DNA from: JADLHS01 sp964594985
Lineage (GTDB): Bacteria; Verrucomicrobiota; Verrucomicrobiia; Limisphaerales; JADLHS01
Assembly: GCA_964594985.1 (NCBI GenBank)
Contig: CAZQNQ010000020.1
Coordinates: 1-64,000 of the forward strand
Direction: 5' to 3'
DNA length: 64,000 nt
Part shown: positions 10,401-19,881 of the stretch, one piece after another
Layout of the letters: each line of letters begins with the position of its first letter
Position numbering within the stretch: position 1 is the first letter of the stretch
Made by a program: the position numbers and the translations under genes
Notes under the pieces: model-generated
The model's input: only the letters and a program-made list of their open reading frames with translations
Databases searched by the model: none
What the model was told of the DNA's origin: nothing

Positions 10401-12686
10401 GTGGCCATTTCCCCGGGGCAACTTCTCCAGCCGCTGAAGCAATACTTCGGCTTTGATTCGTTTCGTCCATTGCAGGAGGAGATCATCCGCGACGCGCTGG
10501 CGGGCAAGGACGTGTTCGCCGTGCTGCCGACGGGTGGCGGGAAGTCGCTGTGCTTTCAACTCCCGGCGCTCGTGCGACCCGGACTGACAGTCGTGGTGTC
10601 ACCGTTAATTGCGTTGATGAAGGACCAGGTGGATGCGCTCCAGGCGGCGGGCGTGGCGGCGACTTTCCTCAACTCCTCGCTCGCGGCAGGAGAATCAAAG
10701 CCGCGTTTGCGCGGGCTGCACAATGGCGAGTTCCGTCTGCTCTACGTCGCGCCGGAGCGGTTGATGTTGTCTGGCTTCCTTGAGGACCTGAAAAAGTGGA
10801 ATGTGTCGGCGTTCGCGATTGATGAGGCGCATTGCGTCAGCGAGTGGGGCCATGATTTTCGCCCGGAGTATCGGCAACTGTCCTCGTTGCGGGAAAAATT
10901 TCCCGGCGTGCCGTTCATGGCGCTGACGGCCACGGCGACGGAGCGCGTGCGGGCGGATATCGTTGAACAACTGCACTTGCACGATCCGCGTTGCTACGTC
11001 GCGAGCTTTAATCGTCCCAACCTCACGTATCGCGTCTCGGCCAAATCAGGTTCGTATGAGCAGATTTTGAGTTTCATCCGCGCGCGGAAAGGCGAGGCGG
11101 GAATCATTTACGGCCAGTCGCGCAAGACGGCGGAACAACTCGCCGACAAACTTACCGCGGATGGCATCAAGTCCGCGCCGTATCACGCCGGGCTTTCGGC
11201 GGAGGAACGGTCGCGGAATCAGGAAGCCTTTCTGCGCGATGGCGTTCAGGTGATTTGCGCCACGATCGCGTTTGGCATGGGCATCAACAAGCCGAACGTG
11301 CGCTTCGTCATCCATTACGATCTGCCGAAGAACATCGAAGGTTATTATCAAGAGACGGGTCGCGCGGGTCGCGATGGTTTGCCGAGCGAGTGTCTGCTGT
11401 TGTTCAGTCCCGGCGACCGCGTGAAGCAGATGCGGTTCATTGACGAGAAGCCCAATCCCGAGGAGCGCGCCATCGCCCGGGCGCAACTCGAGCAGATGAT
11501 CCACTACGCGGAAGTGGCGAGCTGTCGGCGGGAATTTCTGTTGGGGTATTTTGGCGAACAATACGTAGGGCAGGCTTTCCAGCCTGCCGGTTCTGGCGAC
11601 TTTCCAGTCGCCAGTTCCCGAAACTCCGGGCTGGAAAGCCCGGAGCCCCGGCAGGCTGGAAAGCCTGCCCTACAATCAAACTGCGGCGGGTGCGACAACT
11701 GCCTTTCCCCGCGCGCGACGTGGGACGGCACGGTGGCGGCGCAGAAATTTCTCTCGTGCGTCTATCGCATCCGCGAGAAGAGCGGCTTTGGCGTGGGAAT
11801 GAATCACATCGTCGAAGTGCTCACGGGCGCGGATACCGACAAGGTTCGCAAGTTCGGGCATCAATCTTTATCCACCTACAACATCGGCGGTGAGCATACG
11901 CGGGCCGAATGGGGTGCCGTCGGGCGCGAACTCATCCGCCTCGGTTTCCTGTTCCAGAACACTGAGAAATTCAGCGTCATCGAAATCACCGACGCGGGCA
12001 TGACGGCGCTCAAGTCCCGGCAAAAGATCACGTTGACCAAACCCGTCGCCGCGCCCGCGCTGGATAAAGACCAGCACCGGGTCGGCGAAATCGCGTGCGA
12101 CGAAGCGTTGTTCGAGAAACTCCGCGCGTTGCGCAAACAACTCGCGGATGAACGCAGCGTGCCTTCGTACATCATTTTCTCGGATGTTTCACTGCGGCAG
12201 ATGGCGCGACTCTATCCGGCGAGCGACAAGGACTTCGCCCGCATCAGCGGCGTGGGCGACAAAAAGCTACGCGAGTTTGGCGCGGTGTTTCTGGCGGAGA
12301 TCGCGGCGCATTTGCAGACGAATGCGCGCCAGATTTTCGCGGATGATTCGTTTGACGCGCCGGCGGCCTTTGTGCCGCAGCGGTCCAAACTCACGGACAC
12401 GGTGCGCGAGACGTTGCATTTTTATCGTCAGGATAAAACCGTGGCGGAGATCGCGCGCATTCGCGGCGTGGTCGAAGGCACGATTTACGGCCATCTCGAA
12501 AGCGCCATGCAGGCGGGCGAGGCGATTGATGTGAACGCGCTTGTTTCAACCGAAGCGCAGGCCGAGATTGCGGCGGCGTTCAAAAAACGCGGTTTTGGCA
12601 GCTTGGGCGCAATCGTTGAGTCGCTCGGCGGAAAATACAGTTACGGCCAATGCCGACTCGTCCGCGCGGCGATGCAGATGAAGTAG
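10401..12686 (+). CDS. recQ: ATP-dependent DNA helicase RecQ, with in-frame palindrome insertion
   Basis: 3-prime to 5-prime DNA helicase for recombination and repair. Seen in order: Walker A LPTGGGKSLCF, DEAH box IDEAHCVSEWGHDFRP, helicase motifs IV-VI ending QETGRAGRDGLPSE, the RQC zinc/winged-helix region, an HRDC domain near residues 560-640, and a C-terminal helix-turn-helix extension (TVAEIARIRGVVEGTIYGHL). Zinc ligands are Cys375, Cys428, Cys431 and Cys434. The spacing between the first two is 53, against 17 in E. coli RecQ; the extra 36 residues are a translated family B palindrome. GTG is the likely start. A family A palindrome begins at the stop codon. Confidence 0.95.
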   Translation: MAISPGQLLQPLKQYFGFDSFRPLQEEIIRDALAGKDVFAVLPTGGGKSLCFQLPALVRPGLTVVVSPLIALMKDQVDALQAAGVAATFLNSSLAAGESKPRLRGLHNGEFRLLYVAPERLMLSGFLEDLKKWNVSAFAIDEAHCVSEWGHDFRPEYRQLSSLREKFPGVPFMALTATATERVRADIVEQLHLHDPRCYVASFNRPNLTYRVSAKSGSYEQILSFIRARKGEAGIIYGQSRKTAEQLADKLTADGIKSAPYHAGLSAEERSRNQEAFLRDGVQVICATIAFGMGINKPNVRFVIHYDLPKNIEGYYQETGRAGRDGLPSECLLLFSPGDRVKQMRFIDEKPNPEERAIARAQLEQMIHYAEVASCRREFLLGYFGEQYVGQAFQPAGSGDFPVASSRNSGLESPEPRQAGKPALQSNCGGCDNCLSPRATWDGTVAAQKFLSCVYRIREKSGFGVGMNHIVEVLTGADTDKVRKFGHQSLSTYNIGGEHTRAEWGAVGRELIRLGFLFQNTEKFSVIEITDAGMTALKSRQKITLTKPVAAPALDKDQHRVGEIACDEALFEKLRALRKQLADERSVPSYIIFSDVSLRQMARLYPASDKDFARISGVGDKKLREFGAVFLAEIAAHLQTNARQIFADDSFDAPAAFVPQRSKLTDTVRETLHFYRQDKTVAEIARIRGVVEGTIYGHLESAMQAGEAIDVNALVSTEAQAEIAAAFKKRGFGSLGAIVESLGGKYSYGQCRLVRAAMQMK
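11565..11673. repeat. Family B nested palindrome inside recQ
   Basis: Outer arms GTAGGGCAGGCTTTCCAGCC and GGCTGGAAAGCCTGCCCTAC are perfect inverses; two smaller hairpins (GGCGACTTTCCAGTCGCC and CTCCGGGCTGGAAAGCCCGG) are nested in the centre. All 109 bp are read in frame by recQ. Confidence 0.95.
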
Positions 12687-12756
12687 GAGCGCCGATCTCC
12701 GGATCGGCTTGTTTGCCTCCGCAATGCCGCCGAGCCGATCGGGAGATTGGCGCTCC
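12686..12756. repeat. Family A palindrome abutting the recQ stop codon
   Basis: GGAGCGCCGATCTCCGGATC and GATCGGGAGATTGGCGCTCC are the arms. The final G of the recQ TAG is the first G of the element. Confidence 0.88.
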
Positions 12757-12892
12757 GGTTTATGGCGCGAGCGGGCGTTGAACAAAATTGCTTTCATATC
12801 AAACGAGTCGTAGCGCGTTGAGGATGCTGGCGTTGAGGATCGTGCTTTGCGGCGACGCGAGTTTTATGATGTTCAGCGGCGCGCGGTTTTTC

Positions 12893-13294
12893 TTACTCTG
12901 AAGTGGTCAAGTTGCCCTTGGTGAAATTCTGGGTGGAGGAGTATTTCCGACCGTAGTGAAAGGAAATCACGATCTTGTTCGTCGAGTCCAAATGGTTGAA
13001 GGGAATGAACTCGGTGTGCGATTTTTCGATCCACGCGCGGCATTTGGGGTCGAGCTGGCATTTATTTGCGAAGTCCATCTTGGTGGCGAATTGATAATTC
13101 GTATGGCTGGCGGCGTAGTTGCGGACCGTCCGGCGGAGCCGCTCGGCCACGGCTTCCCCCTCGACTTCCTCGGCCACGGCCACAGCCCGCCGGTAGCCTC
13201 GGGACAACGCGGGCAACAGCAGCGAAGCCAGAATGGCGATGATGGCGATGACGCAAAGCAACTCAATCAGGGTGACCCCACGGCAACTTTTCAC
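12893..13294 (-). CDS. Type II pseudopilin-like protein (prepilin N-terminal cleavage/methylation)
   Basis: A short 133-residue protein beginning MKSCRGVTLIELLCVIAIIA, the prepilin peptidase site (cleavage after Gly6, Glu at +5) and hydrophobic helix of type IV pilins and type II secretion pseudopilins. The remainder is a small soluble domain without a recognisable family signature. Such stand-alone G-V-T-L-I-E proteins are numerous in Verrucomicrobiota. The start is GTG. No secretion genes adjoin it, so a role as a minor pseudopilin is inferred only from the leader. Confidence 0.85.
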   Translation of the reverse strand: MKSCRGVTLIELLCVIAIIAILASLLLPALSRGYRRAVAVAEEVEGEAVAERLRRTVRNYAASHTNYQFATKMDFANKCQLDPKCRAWIEKSHTEFIPFNHLDSTNKIVISFHYGRKYSSTQNFTKGNLTTSE

Positions 13295-13448
13295 ATCTGG
13301 TTTGACCGGAACAGTTGAAGTTCCTCACGCCCGCCCCGCGAACACCCGCTGCGTTTGGTTTCTGGCGGCAGGTCAAGGCCGGCAGCCGCCCGGCGCGGGG
13401 CAAGGGCGGGCGGTTGTGGTGCGAACGCGTTTTTGCCAAAAAAACTTG

Positions 13449-13476
13449 TTGCGGGTGACTTGCGCTTTGCTACTCT
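13449..13476 (+). promoter_or_regulatory. Predicted promoter of the rpsL operon
   Basis: TTGCGG, 16-bp spacer, TACTCT, about 58 bp ahead of the rpsL ATG and preceded by an A-rich stretch (GCCAAAAAAACTTG) that could act as an UP element. Confidence 0.55.
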
Positions 13477-13534
13477 CTGTCCTCCGTTTCTCTGGCGGTT
13501 AGCGACTTCCAGCGACGGGTTAACTTTACAGCAA

Positions 13535-13930
13535 ATGCCGACAATCAATCAATTGGTCCGCAAGGGCCGCACGAAGATCAAGTACAAGTCCAAGTCTCCG
13601 GCTTTGGAGAACTCGCCGTTCCGTCGTGGCGTGTGCATCCAGGTCATGACCCGGACGCCCAAGAAGCCGAACTCCGCGATGCGTAAGGTCGCAAAGGTTC
13701 GTCTGACGAATGGCTTCGAGGTCATCGCCTACATCCCGGACGAAGGCCATAACTTGCAGGAACACAGCATCGTGCTCGTGCGCGGCGGTCGGGTGAAGGA
13801 TTTGCCCGGTGTGCGCTATCACATTGTCCGTGGCACGCTCGACGCCGCCGGCGTGGAGAAACGTCGCGTGAGCCGTTCCAAGTATGGCGTGAAGCGTCCG
13901 AAGGTCGCCAAGGCCGCGCCGGCCAAGTAA
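13535..13930 (+). CDS. rpsL: 30S ribosomal protein S12
   Basis: Decoding-centre protein of the small subunit. The 131-residue sequence starts MPTINQLVRKGRTK and contains the universal TRTPKKPNSAMRKVAKVRL and the loop RGGRVKDLPGVRYHIVRG. Lysines of the PKKPN segment, where streptomycin resistance usually arises, are wild type. First gene of an rpsL-rpsG-fusA cluster (the str operon without tuf). Confidence 0.98.
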   Translation: MPTINQLVRKGRTKIKYKSKSPALENSPFRRGVCIQVMTRTPKKPNSAMRKVAKVRLTNGFEVIAYIPDEGHNLQEHSIVLVRGGRVKDLPGVRYHIVRGTLDAAGVEKRRVSRSKYGVKRPKVAKAAPAK

Positions 13931-13953
13931 CTTTTAACTGAATTTAAGAAGCC

Positions 13954-14427
13954 ATGTCACGTCGTCGTCAAGCATCCAAACGTCCCCTGACCCAAGACGG
14001 TAAGTACAAGAGCGCGCTCGTTTCGCGTCTCGTGAACACCGTCATGATCTCCGGCAAGAAGAGCACCGCGCAACGCATCGTTTATGGTGCGTTCGATCAG
14101 CTCTCCGAAAAGAATCCCGCGAGCAACCCGGTGGAAATCCTCCAGCGCGCCGTGGACAACGCCAAGCCGCGCATTGAGACCAAGGCCCGCCGCGTCGGTG
14201 GAGCGACCTATCAAGTGCCGCTCGAAGTCCCGTCCGATCGTCAGGCCGCGCTCGCCTTGCGCTGGATCGTGGATTTCGCCGACGGCCGCAAGGGCACGCC
14301 GATGAGCAACGCGCTCGCCGCCGAGATCATGGAAGCCTATCAAGGGCAGGGCGGCGCGATCCGCAAGCGTGACGATGTTCACAAGATGGCGCAGGCCAAC
14401 AAGGCCTTTGCGCACTTCCGCTGGTAG
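13954..14427 (+). CDS. rpsG: 30S ribosomal protein S7
   Basis: Primary 16S-binding protein that organises the head of the 30S subunit. The 157 residues begin MSRRRQASKRPLTQDGKYKS and include ARRVGGATYQVPLEV and a C-terminus KMAQANKAFAHFRW of usual length. It starts 23 bp after rpsL and is followed by a strong hairpin before fusA. Confidence 0.98.
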   Translation: MSRRRQASKRPLTQDGKYKSALVSRLVNTVMISGKKSTAQRIVYGAFDQLSEKNPASNPVEILQRAVDNAKPRIETKARRVGGATYQVPLEVPSDRQAALALRWIVDFADGRKGTPMSNALAAEIMEAYQGQGGAIRKRDDVHKMAQANKAFAHFRW

Positions 14428-14442
14428 TATCGAAACTTTAAC

Positions 14443-14479
14443 ACGCCCCGGAAGCAAAATTGCTCGGGGCGTTTTTTTT
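14443..14479 (+). terminator. Intrinsic terminator between rpsG and fusA
   Basis: ACGCCCCG and CGGGGCGT are the main stem with an inner AGCAA/TTGCT extension, followed by eight T residues. It lies only 18 bp ahead of the fusA ATG, so fusA may depend on readthrough. Confidence 0.85.
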
Positions 14480-14496
14480 ATCATAGGACACAATTT

Positions 14497-16722
14497 ATGA
14501 CCGCACCTGCAGCCGAATCCAAGTCGCTAAACTCGCCCAACCGCGAGTACACGCTCGAACGCACCCGTAACATCGGTATCGCCGCTCACATTGACGCCGG
14601 CAAGACCACGACCACGGAGCGGATCCTCTTTTACACCGGACTCATTCACAAGATCGGTGACGTGGATGACGGCAATACCGTGACGGACTGGATGGCGCAG
14701 GAAAAGGAACGCGGCATCACGATCACCTCCGCGGCCGTGACCTGCTTCTGGACGCAGAAATGCGCCAAGGCGGGTGAAGACAAAATTTTCAAGGCGTTCA
14801 ACAACGTCCCGCATCGCATCAACATCATTGACACCCCTGGTCACGTGGACTTCACCGCGGAAGTCGAACGTTCCATGCGCGTGCTTGATGGCGCGGTCGC
14901 CGTGTTCTGCGGCGTGGCCGGCGTGCAGCCGCAATCCGAAACCGTCTGGCGGCAGGCGACGAAATACAACGTCCCGCGGATCGCGTTCGTGAACAAGATG
15001 GATCGGACCGGCGCGAATTTTGCGAACGCGTTGAACGACATGCGCACCAAGCTCAAGGCTTATGCGTTCCCGATTTTCCTGCCGCTGGGCCAGGGGCCGA
15101 CCGAGGCTGAAGGCAAGCCGGTCACCGGCGGTTTTGAAGGGGTGATTGACATTGTCAATCAGAAGACAATTTATTGGGGGCCGACCGAGGCGAACGAAGG
15201 TCTCAATTATGAGATCCGGGACATCGCGCCGGAAGATCAGGAACGCGCCAAGATCGCGCTCGCGGAATTGATTGACGCCGTCTCCAACAAGGACGACGAG
15301 GTCGCCAATCTGGTGCTCGAAGACAAGCCGATCACCGCGCCCGTGCTCAAGGCGGCGATCCGCCGGTTGACCTGCAAGATCGAACTCGTGCCCGTGCTCT
15401 GCGGCTCGGCGTTCAAGAAAAAAGGCGTCCAGGTCCTGGTGGACGCGGTCATTGATTACCTGCCCAGCCCGATTGACATTCCCGGCGCGGAAGGTCACGA
15501 ACTCGGCACGGAGGTCGTGGTCAAAGTTCCGACGACCGACCACGAGAAGTTTTGCTCGCTGGCGTTCAAGCTCTGGACCGATCCCTACGCGGGCAAGCTG
15601 GTGTTCTTCCGCGTTTATTCCGGTTCACTCAAGAAGGGCGACACGATCTATAATCCGCGCACGCGGAAACGCGAACGCGTCAGCCGCCTCATGGTCATTC
15701 AAGGCAGCGAACGCAAGGATATTGACGCCGTGTATGCGGGCGACATCGCCGCGCTCGTCGGGCTGCGCAACATCACCACCGGCGACACGTTGTGCAATGA
15801 AGATTACGACGTGACGCTCGAGCCGCCGACGTTCCCCGAGCCGGTCATCTCGATGGCCGTGGAACCGAAGACCAAGCAGGATCGTGACAAATTGTCCGAA
15901 GGCTTGCAACGGCTCGCGGAAGAAGATCCGACGTTCCGCTGTTTCACCAATGAAGAAACCAGCCAGCTCATCATCGCGGGCATGGGTGAGTTGCACCTGG
16001 AAATCATCATTGACCGTTTGAAGCGCGAATTCAAAGTGGAAGCCAACACCGGCGCTCCGCAGATCGCGTATCGCGAAACCATCACCAAGAGTGCCGAAGG
16101 CGAAGGCAAATTCGTCCGGCAGTCCGGCGGTAAAGGTCAATACGGTCACGCCTGCATCACGGTCGCGCCGAATGAAAAAGGCAAGGGCGTGGAAGTCGTT
16201 GATGAAATCGTCGGCGGCTCGATCCCGAAGGAATACATTCCGGCGGTCATCGCGGGCATCGAAGAAGCCATCAAGGGCGGCGTGTATGCGGGCTATCAGG
16301 TCATTGACATCAAGGTCGAAGTCGTGGACGGCTCGTTCCATGAAGTGGATTCGAATGAACTCGCGTTCCGCATGGCTGGCATCTTCGCGTTGAAAGACGC
16401 GTTCAAGAAAGCCGCGCCGATCCTGCTCGAACCGCTGATGAAAGTGGAATGCACGACGCCGGACGAATACCAGGGCGATCTGCTCGGCGACATCAATCGT
16501 CGGCGGGGCACGATTGTCAGCATCGAAGCGAAGAACGGGCAGACCGTCCTCAACGCGCAGGTGCCGCTGGCCGAAATGTTCGGTTACGCGACGGCCATCC
16601 GGTCGCTCTCGAAAGGCCGCGCCTCGTATTCGATGGAGCCGTTGAGCTTCGCGCAAGTGCCCCACAGCGTCTCGGAAAAACTCCTCGACGCGGCGAAGGC
16701 CAAGCCGGCGGCGCGCACCTAG
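14497..16722 (+). CDS. fusA: Elongation factor G
   Basis: Translocase GTPase of protein synthesis and ribosome recycling. The 741 residues include G1 AHIDAGKTTTTERILFYTG, the switch region ERGITITSAAVT, G3 DTPGHVDF and G4 NKMDR, then domains II-V through to LSKGRASYSMEPLSFAQVP. A weak AGGA precedes the ATG. It is slightly longer than the E. coli factor owing to a longer N-terminus and a G-domain insertion around CAKAGEDKIFKAFNN. Followed by its own terminator. Confidence 0.98.
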   Translation: MTAPAAESKSLNSPNREYTLERTRNIGIAAHIDAGKTTTTERILFYTGLIHKIGDVDDGNTVTDWMAQEKERGITITSAAVTCFWTQKCAKAGEDKIFKAFNNVPHRINIIDTPGHVDFTAEVERSMRVLDGAVAVFCGVAGVQPQSETVWRQATKYNVPRIAFVNKMDRTGANFANALNDMRTKLKAYAFPIFLPLGQGPTEAEGKPVTGGFEGVIDIVNQKTIYWGPTEANEGLNYEIRDIAPEDQERAKIALAELIDAVSNKDDEVANLVLEDKPITAPVLKAAIRRLTCKIELVPVLCGSAFKKKGVQVLVDAVIDYLPSPIDIPGAEGHELGTEVVVKVPTTDHEKFCSLAFKLWTDPYAGKLVFFRVYSGSLKKGDTIYNPRTRKRERVSRLMVIQGSERKDIDAVYAGDIAALVGLRNITTGDTLCNEDYDVTLEPPTFPEPVISMAVEPKTKQDRDKLSEGLQRLAEEDPTFRCFTNEETSQLIIAGMGELHLEIIIDRLKREFKVEANTGAPQIAYRETITKSAEGEGKFVRQSGGKGQYGHACITVAPNEKGKGVEVVDEIVGGSIPKEYIPAVIAGIEEAIKGGVYAGYQVIDIKVEVVDGSFHEVDSNELAFRMAGIFALKDAFKKAAPILLEPLMKVECTTPDEYQGDLLGDINRRRGTIVSIEAKNGQTVLNAQVPLAEMFGYATAIRSLSKGRASYSMEPLSFAQVPHSVSEKLLDAAKAKPAART

Positions 16723-16750
16723 TCTTAGGCAGATTGATGATTCACATTAA

Positions 16751-16776
16751 AGGCCGCGTTCGACGCGGCCTTTTTT
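16751..16776 (+). terminator. Terminator after fusA
   Basis: AGGCCGCG/CGCGGCCT stem with a 5-nt loop (ttcga) and a T run. Confidence 0.92.
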
Positions 16777-16870
16777 GTCCAACGAACCGACGCACCCAAA
16801 CAATGAATTGCGTTCAATACGCTTGCTAAGAGCGGTGATTTTCTTAAATTGGACGCTCGTTTAATCAATT

Positions 16871-17215
16871 ATGGACTCAAATTCTCTCCAGTTCCTTCTG
16901 GCGCAAGCCGGTGGCACGCAATCCGCACCCCAGCCGTGGACCATGCTCCCCATGTTGGTGTTGATGGTGGTCATGATCGGTTTCATGTTCTTTTCCCAAT
17001 CGAAGAAGGCGAAGCAACATGCCGCGATGCTCAAGACGATCAAGTCGGGCGACAAGGTGATGACCTCCAGCGGCATCATCGGCATCGTGGTCAGCGTCAA
17101 AGACACCTCGCTCACCATCCGCTCGGCGGATGCCAAGCTGGAGTTCACCAAGTCGGCCGTTGCTGAAATCACCGAACGCAGCAGCGACAAGGCCGAGACC
17201 GAGAGCAAGTCCTGA
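16871..17215 (+). CDS. yajC: Preprotein translocase subunit YajC
   Basis: Small accessory subunit of the SecDF-YajC complex that assists SecYEG export. One transmembrane segment (MLPMLVLMVVMIGFMFF) is followed by SQSKKAKQHAAMLKTIKSGD and the conserved small beta domain VMTSSGIIGIVVSVKDTSL. Length of 114 residues is normal. It is 12 bp ahead of secDF, as expected for a shared transcript. Confidence 0.95.
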   Translation: MDSNSLQFLLAQAGGTQSAPQPWTMLPMLVLMVVMIGFMFFSQSKKAKQHAAMLKTIKSGDKVMTSSGIIGIVVSVKDTSLTIRSADAKLEFTKSAVAEITERSSDKAETESKS

Positions 17216-17227
17216 TACTTTTTTCCC

Positions 17228-19777
17228 ATGATCCGAAACAACTTCTGGCGGTTGACCATCGTCATCCTTGTCGTCCTTTGGTCGTTTTACGAAATGTATC
17301 CGCCCACGTCGGGCGACTTGATCACGCAATTTGAAAAGCGCGCGCGCGCGGTGCCGGGGGATGCCACGATTTCCAACATTGTTTTCACCGCGCGGGAAGC
17401 GACGAAAGTCCTGCCCGACAAGCCCTACGCCAATCTGCTGGAGGCGGTGGGAACGAATGACATCACGGCCTTTTTCCCGTTCAACGCCAAGAGCCAGCCG
17501 AATCCATCCTCATACATTTTGAACCGCCTGCAACGGGAGGTGGCGGGAAAAATCAAGCTGGGGCTTGATTTGCAGGGCGGCACCTCGTTCCTGATGGAGA
17601 TGGACTTGAGCAAGTTGTCGGACACGAACGATGTCTCCGGCGCTTTGTCGCAGGCGGTGGAAGTGATTCGCAAACGCGTGGATCGCTTTGGCGTGGCCGA
17701 ACCCATCATCCAACCGGCGGGCGCCAATCGCATTCTGGTGCAGTTGCCGGGGTTGTCCGAAGATGATCGCGCGCGGGCCGTCACCAACCTGCAGAAGACC
17801 GCGTATTTGGAATTTCGGCTGGCGCACGAGCGCACCGACGAGTTGGTGCAGTTGGGCGAAGTTCCCCCGGGGTATGAATTGTTGAAGCGCCGGGAACGCA
17901 CGGCGCAGGGGACCGAACGATTGGAGCAAGTCGTGGTCAAGCGCAAGGGCGAGCCGGGGTTGACCGGCAACATCATCAAACAGGCTGCGGCGATGCGTGG
18001 CAACATGGGCGAATTGGAAATCAATTTCACGCTGACTCCCGAGGGGGCGGACCGGTTCGGGCAGGTCACCAGTGAAAACAAGGGCCGGCGCCTGGCCATC
18101 GTGCTGGACGGGGACCTTTATTCCGCGCCCAACATCAACGAGCCGATTCTGACCGGCAGCGGGCGCATCACGGGCAACTTTGACGTGGCCGGCGCGCGGG
18201 AACTGGCGGGCGTGCTGGAAAACCCGCTGAAAGCGCCGCTCAAGGTGATTCACTCCAACAGCATTGATCCGACGCTGGGCGGTGAATCCATCCGCAGCGG
18301 CATCAAGGCTTCCGTTTGGGGCGTGCTGGCCGTGGTGGTGTTCATGCTGGGATATTATTTGCTGGCCGGGCTGGTGGCCAACATCGCGCTGCTCTGCAAC
18401 GTCATCATCGTGGTGGGCCTGATGTGCGCGATTGAAACCACCTTCACGATGCCGGGCATTGCCGGGTTGGTGTTGAGCATCGGGATGGCGGTGGACGCGA
18501 ACGTGCTGATTTACGAACGCATCCGCGAGGAACGGGCGAAGGGCAAATCGCTCAAAGGCGCGATTGCCGCCGGTTATGACCGGGCGTTCAGCACGATTTT
18601 CGATTCGCACATCACCACGCTGATTTCCTCGATCATCCTGATTTTCATGGGCACGGCGGCGGTGAAAGGTTTCGGCGTGACGCTGACCATCGGCGTCGCG
18701 GCCAGTTTGTTCACGGCGCTGGTGGTGACGCGGCTGATTTTTGACTGGTTGCTGGCGCGCAACCTGATCCAAGACCTGAAAATGCTGCACCTGATTCGGA
18801 AACCGAACATTGATTTCATGCGCTGGGCCAAACCGGCGTTCATTGTCAGTTGGTTGATTATCGCCGTGGGCATCGGCTGGGGTTTCAAGCGCGGGCAGGG
18901 CGTGTTCGGGGTGGAGTTTACGGGGGGCGACACCATCACGCTGGGATTTGAACAGGCGCACCTTGTGGATGAGGCGAAGTTGCGCGCCGCGCTGGAAGAA
19001 ACCGGCTCGGGCGAAGTGATGATTGCCTATCAGTCGGCGCTGGACACCGGCGTCAAGACCCTGCGGTTGACGGTGCGGCATCCCGAACAAACCACGGCCG
19101 CGGCCGCGGACGATCTCGACAAACGTGTGGTGGAAAAAATCCAGACGAGTTTCCCCGCGGCGAAGTTCGAGGTGAAGAGCATGGACAAGGTCGGGCCGAT
19201 CATCGGCAAGGAAATGAGCAGCATGGCCATCACGGCGGCGGTGCTCGCCATGCTGGGCATCATGATTTACGTCGCGTTCCGGTATGAATTTTCGTTTGCC
19301 GTGGCGTCGGTGGTGGCCATTCTCCATGACGTTTTGATGACGCTGGGATGTTATTTCCTTTCCGACCGCGAACTGAACAGCACCACCGTGGCGGCGTTGC
19401 TGACCATCATCGGCTTCTCCATCAACGACACCATCGTGATCTTTGACCGGATCCGGGAGGACTTGAAGCTTGGCGTGCGCGGCACGTTCCGCGAGTTGGT
19501 GAATCAGGCGCTGAACCAGACCCTGAGCCGCACCATCATCACTTCCGGCACCGTGTTGCTGGCCACGCTGTCGCTCTACATTTTCGGCGGCGGGCCGGTG
19601 AATGATTTTGCGTTTACGTTCCTTGTCGGCATCATCATTGGCACTTATTCCACGGTTTTCGTCGCGAGCGCGCTCGTGCTGTGGTGGCACAAGGGCCAGC
19701 GCCCCACCATCGGCGGCGGCCCGGTGGCGGCGGATCCGGCCGCATCTGTTGAAACCAGAGTGCCGGTGAAATCTTGA
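17228..19777 (+). CDS. secDF: Fused protein translocase SecDF
   Basis: Proton-driven export motor that pulls preproteins out of SecYEG. The single 849-residue chain carries SecD (first membrane helix VILVVLWSFYEMYPP; P1 region with LGLDLQGGTSFLMEMD; helix 4 GLVLSIGMAVDANVLIYERIREE with the conserved Asp-Arg pair) and SecF (EFTGGDTITLGF; SINDTIVIFDRIREDLK). Twelve membrane segments are expected. Fusion is usual in Bacillota and several other phyla and is present here without a frameshift. Confidence 0.96.
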   Translation: MIRNNFWRLTIVILVVLWSFYEMYPPTSGDLITQFEKRARAVPGDATISNIVFTAREATKVLPDKPYANLLEAVGTNDITAFFPFNAKSQPNPSSYILNRLQREVAGKIKLGLDLQGGTSFLMEMDLSKLSDTNDVSGALSQAVEVIRKRVDRFGVAEPIIQPAGANRILVQLPGLSEDDRARAVTNLQKTAYLEFRLAHERTDELVQLGEVPPGYELLKRRERTAQGTERLEQVVVKRKGEPGLTGNIIKQAAAMRGNMGELEINFTLTPEGADRFGQVTSENKGRRLAIVLDGDLYSAPNINEPILTGSGRITGNFDVAGARELAGVLENPLKAPLKVIHSNSIDPTLGGESIRSGIKASVWGVLAVVVFMLGYYLLAGLVANIALLCNVIIVVGLMCAIETTFTMPGIAGLVLSIGMAVDANVLIYERIREERAKGKSLKGAIAAGYDRAFSTIFDSHITTLISSIILIFMGTAAVKGFGVTLTIGVAASLFTALVVTRLIFDWLLARNLIQDLKMLHLIRKPNIDFMRWAKPAFIVSWLIIAVGIGWGFKRGQGVFGVEFTGGDTITLGFEQAHLVDEAKLRAALEETGSGEVMIAYQSALDTGVKTLRLTVRHPEQTTAAAADDLDKRVVEKIQTSFPAAKFEVKSMDKVGPIIGKEMSSMAITAAVLAMLGIMIYVAFRYEFSFAVASVVAILHDVLMTLGCYFLSDRELNSTTVAALLTIIGFSINDTIVIFDRIREDLKLGVRGTFRELVNQALNQTLSRTIITSGTVLLATLSLYIFGGGPVNDFAFTFLVGIIIGTYSTVFVASALVLWWHKGQRPTIGGGPVAADPAASVETRVPVKS

Positions 19778-19791
19778 GGCTGCCGGCCTCG

Positions 19792-19869
19792 AGTTCTTAA
19801 TCTTACTCGTAATCATAATCTTAAGCTCCCCGTTGGGATTGGGATTAAGAACAAGATTAAGATTAAGAC
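19792..19869. repeat. Family E core copy (GATTAAG/CTTAATC)
   Basis: GTTCTTAATCTTACTCGTAA ... GGGATTAAGAACAAGATTAA, inverted arms around a CTCCCCGTTGGGATTG centre. It lies between secDF and terC and lacks the outer arms seen in the two other copies. Confidence 0.75.
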
Positions 19870-19881
19870 CGAATCTGAATC

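Noticed and set aside
15625..16665. Long open frame antisense to fusA
   Set aside because: Shadow of a highly conserved gene; composition is typical of antisense to GC-rich codons.
17510..19816. 768-codon open frame antisense to secDF
   Set aside because: The plus strand encodes a complete, motif-rich SecDF; the antisense frame is His/Arg-rich with no domain, a usual side effect of GC-rich third positions.
19778..19881. yybP-ykoY manganese riboswitch ahead of terC
   Set aside because: The 100-bp gap is taken up by a family E inverted repeat and no riboswitch core could be recognised.
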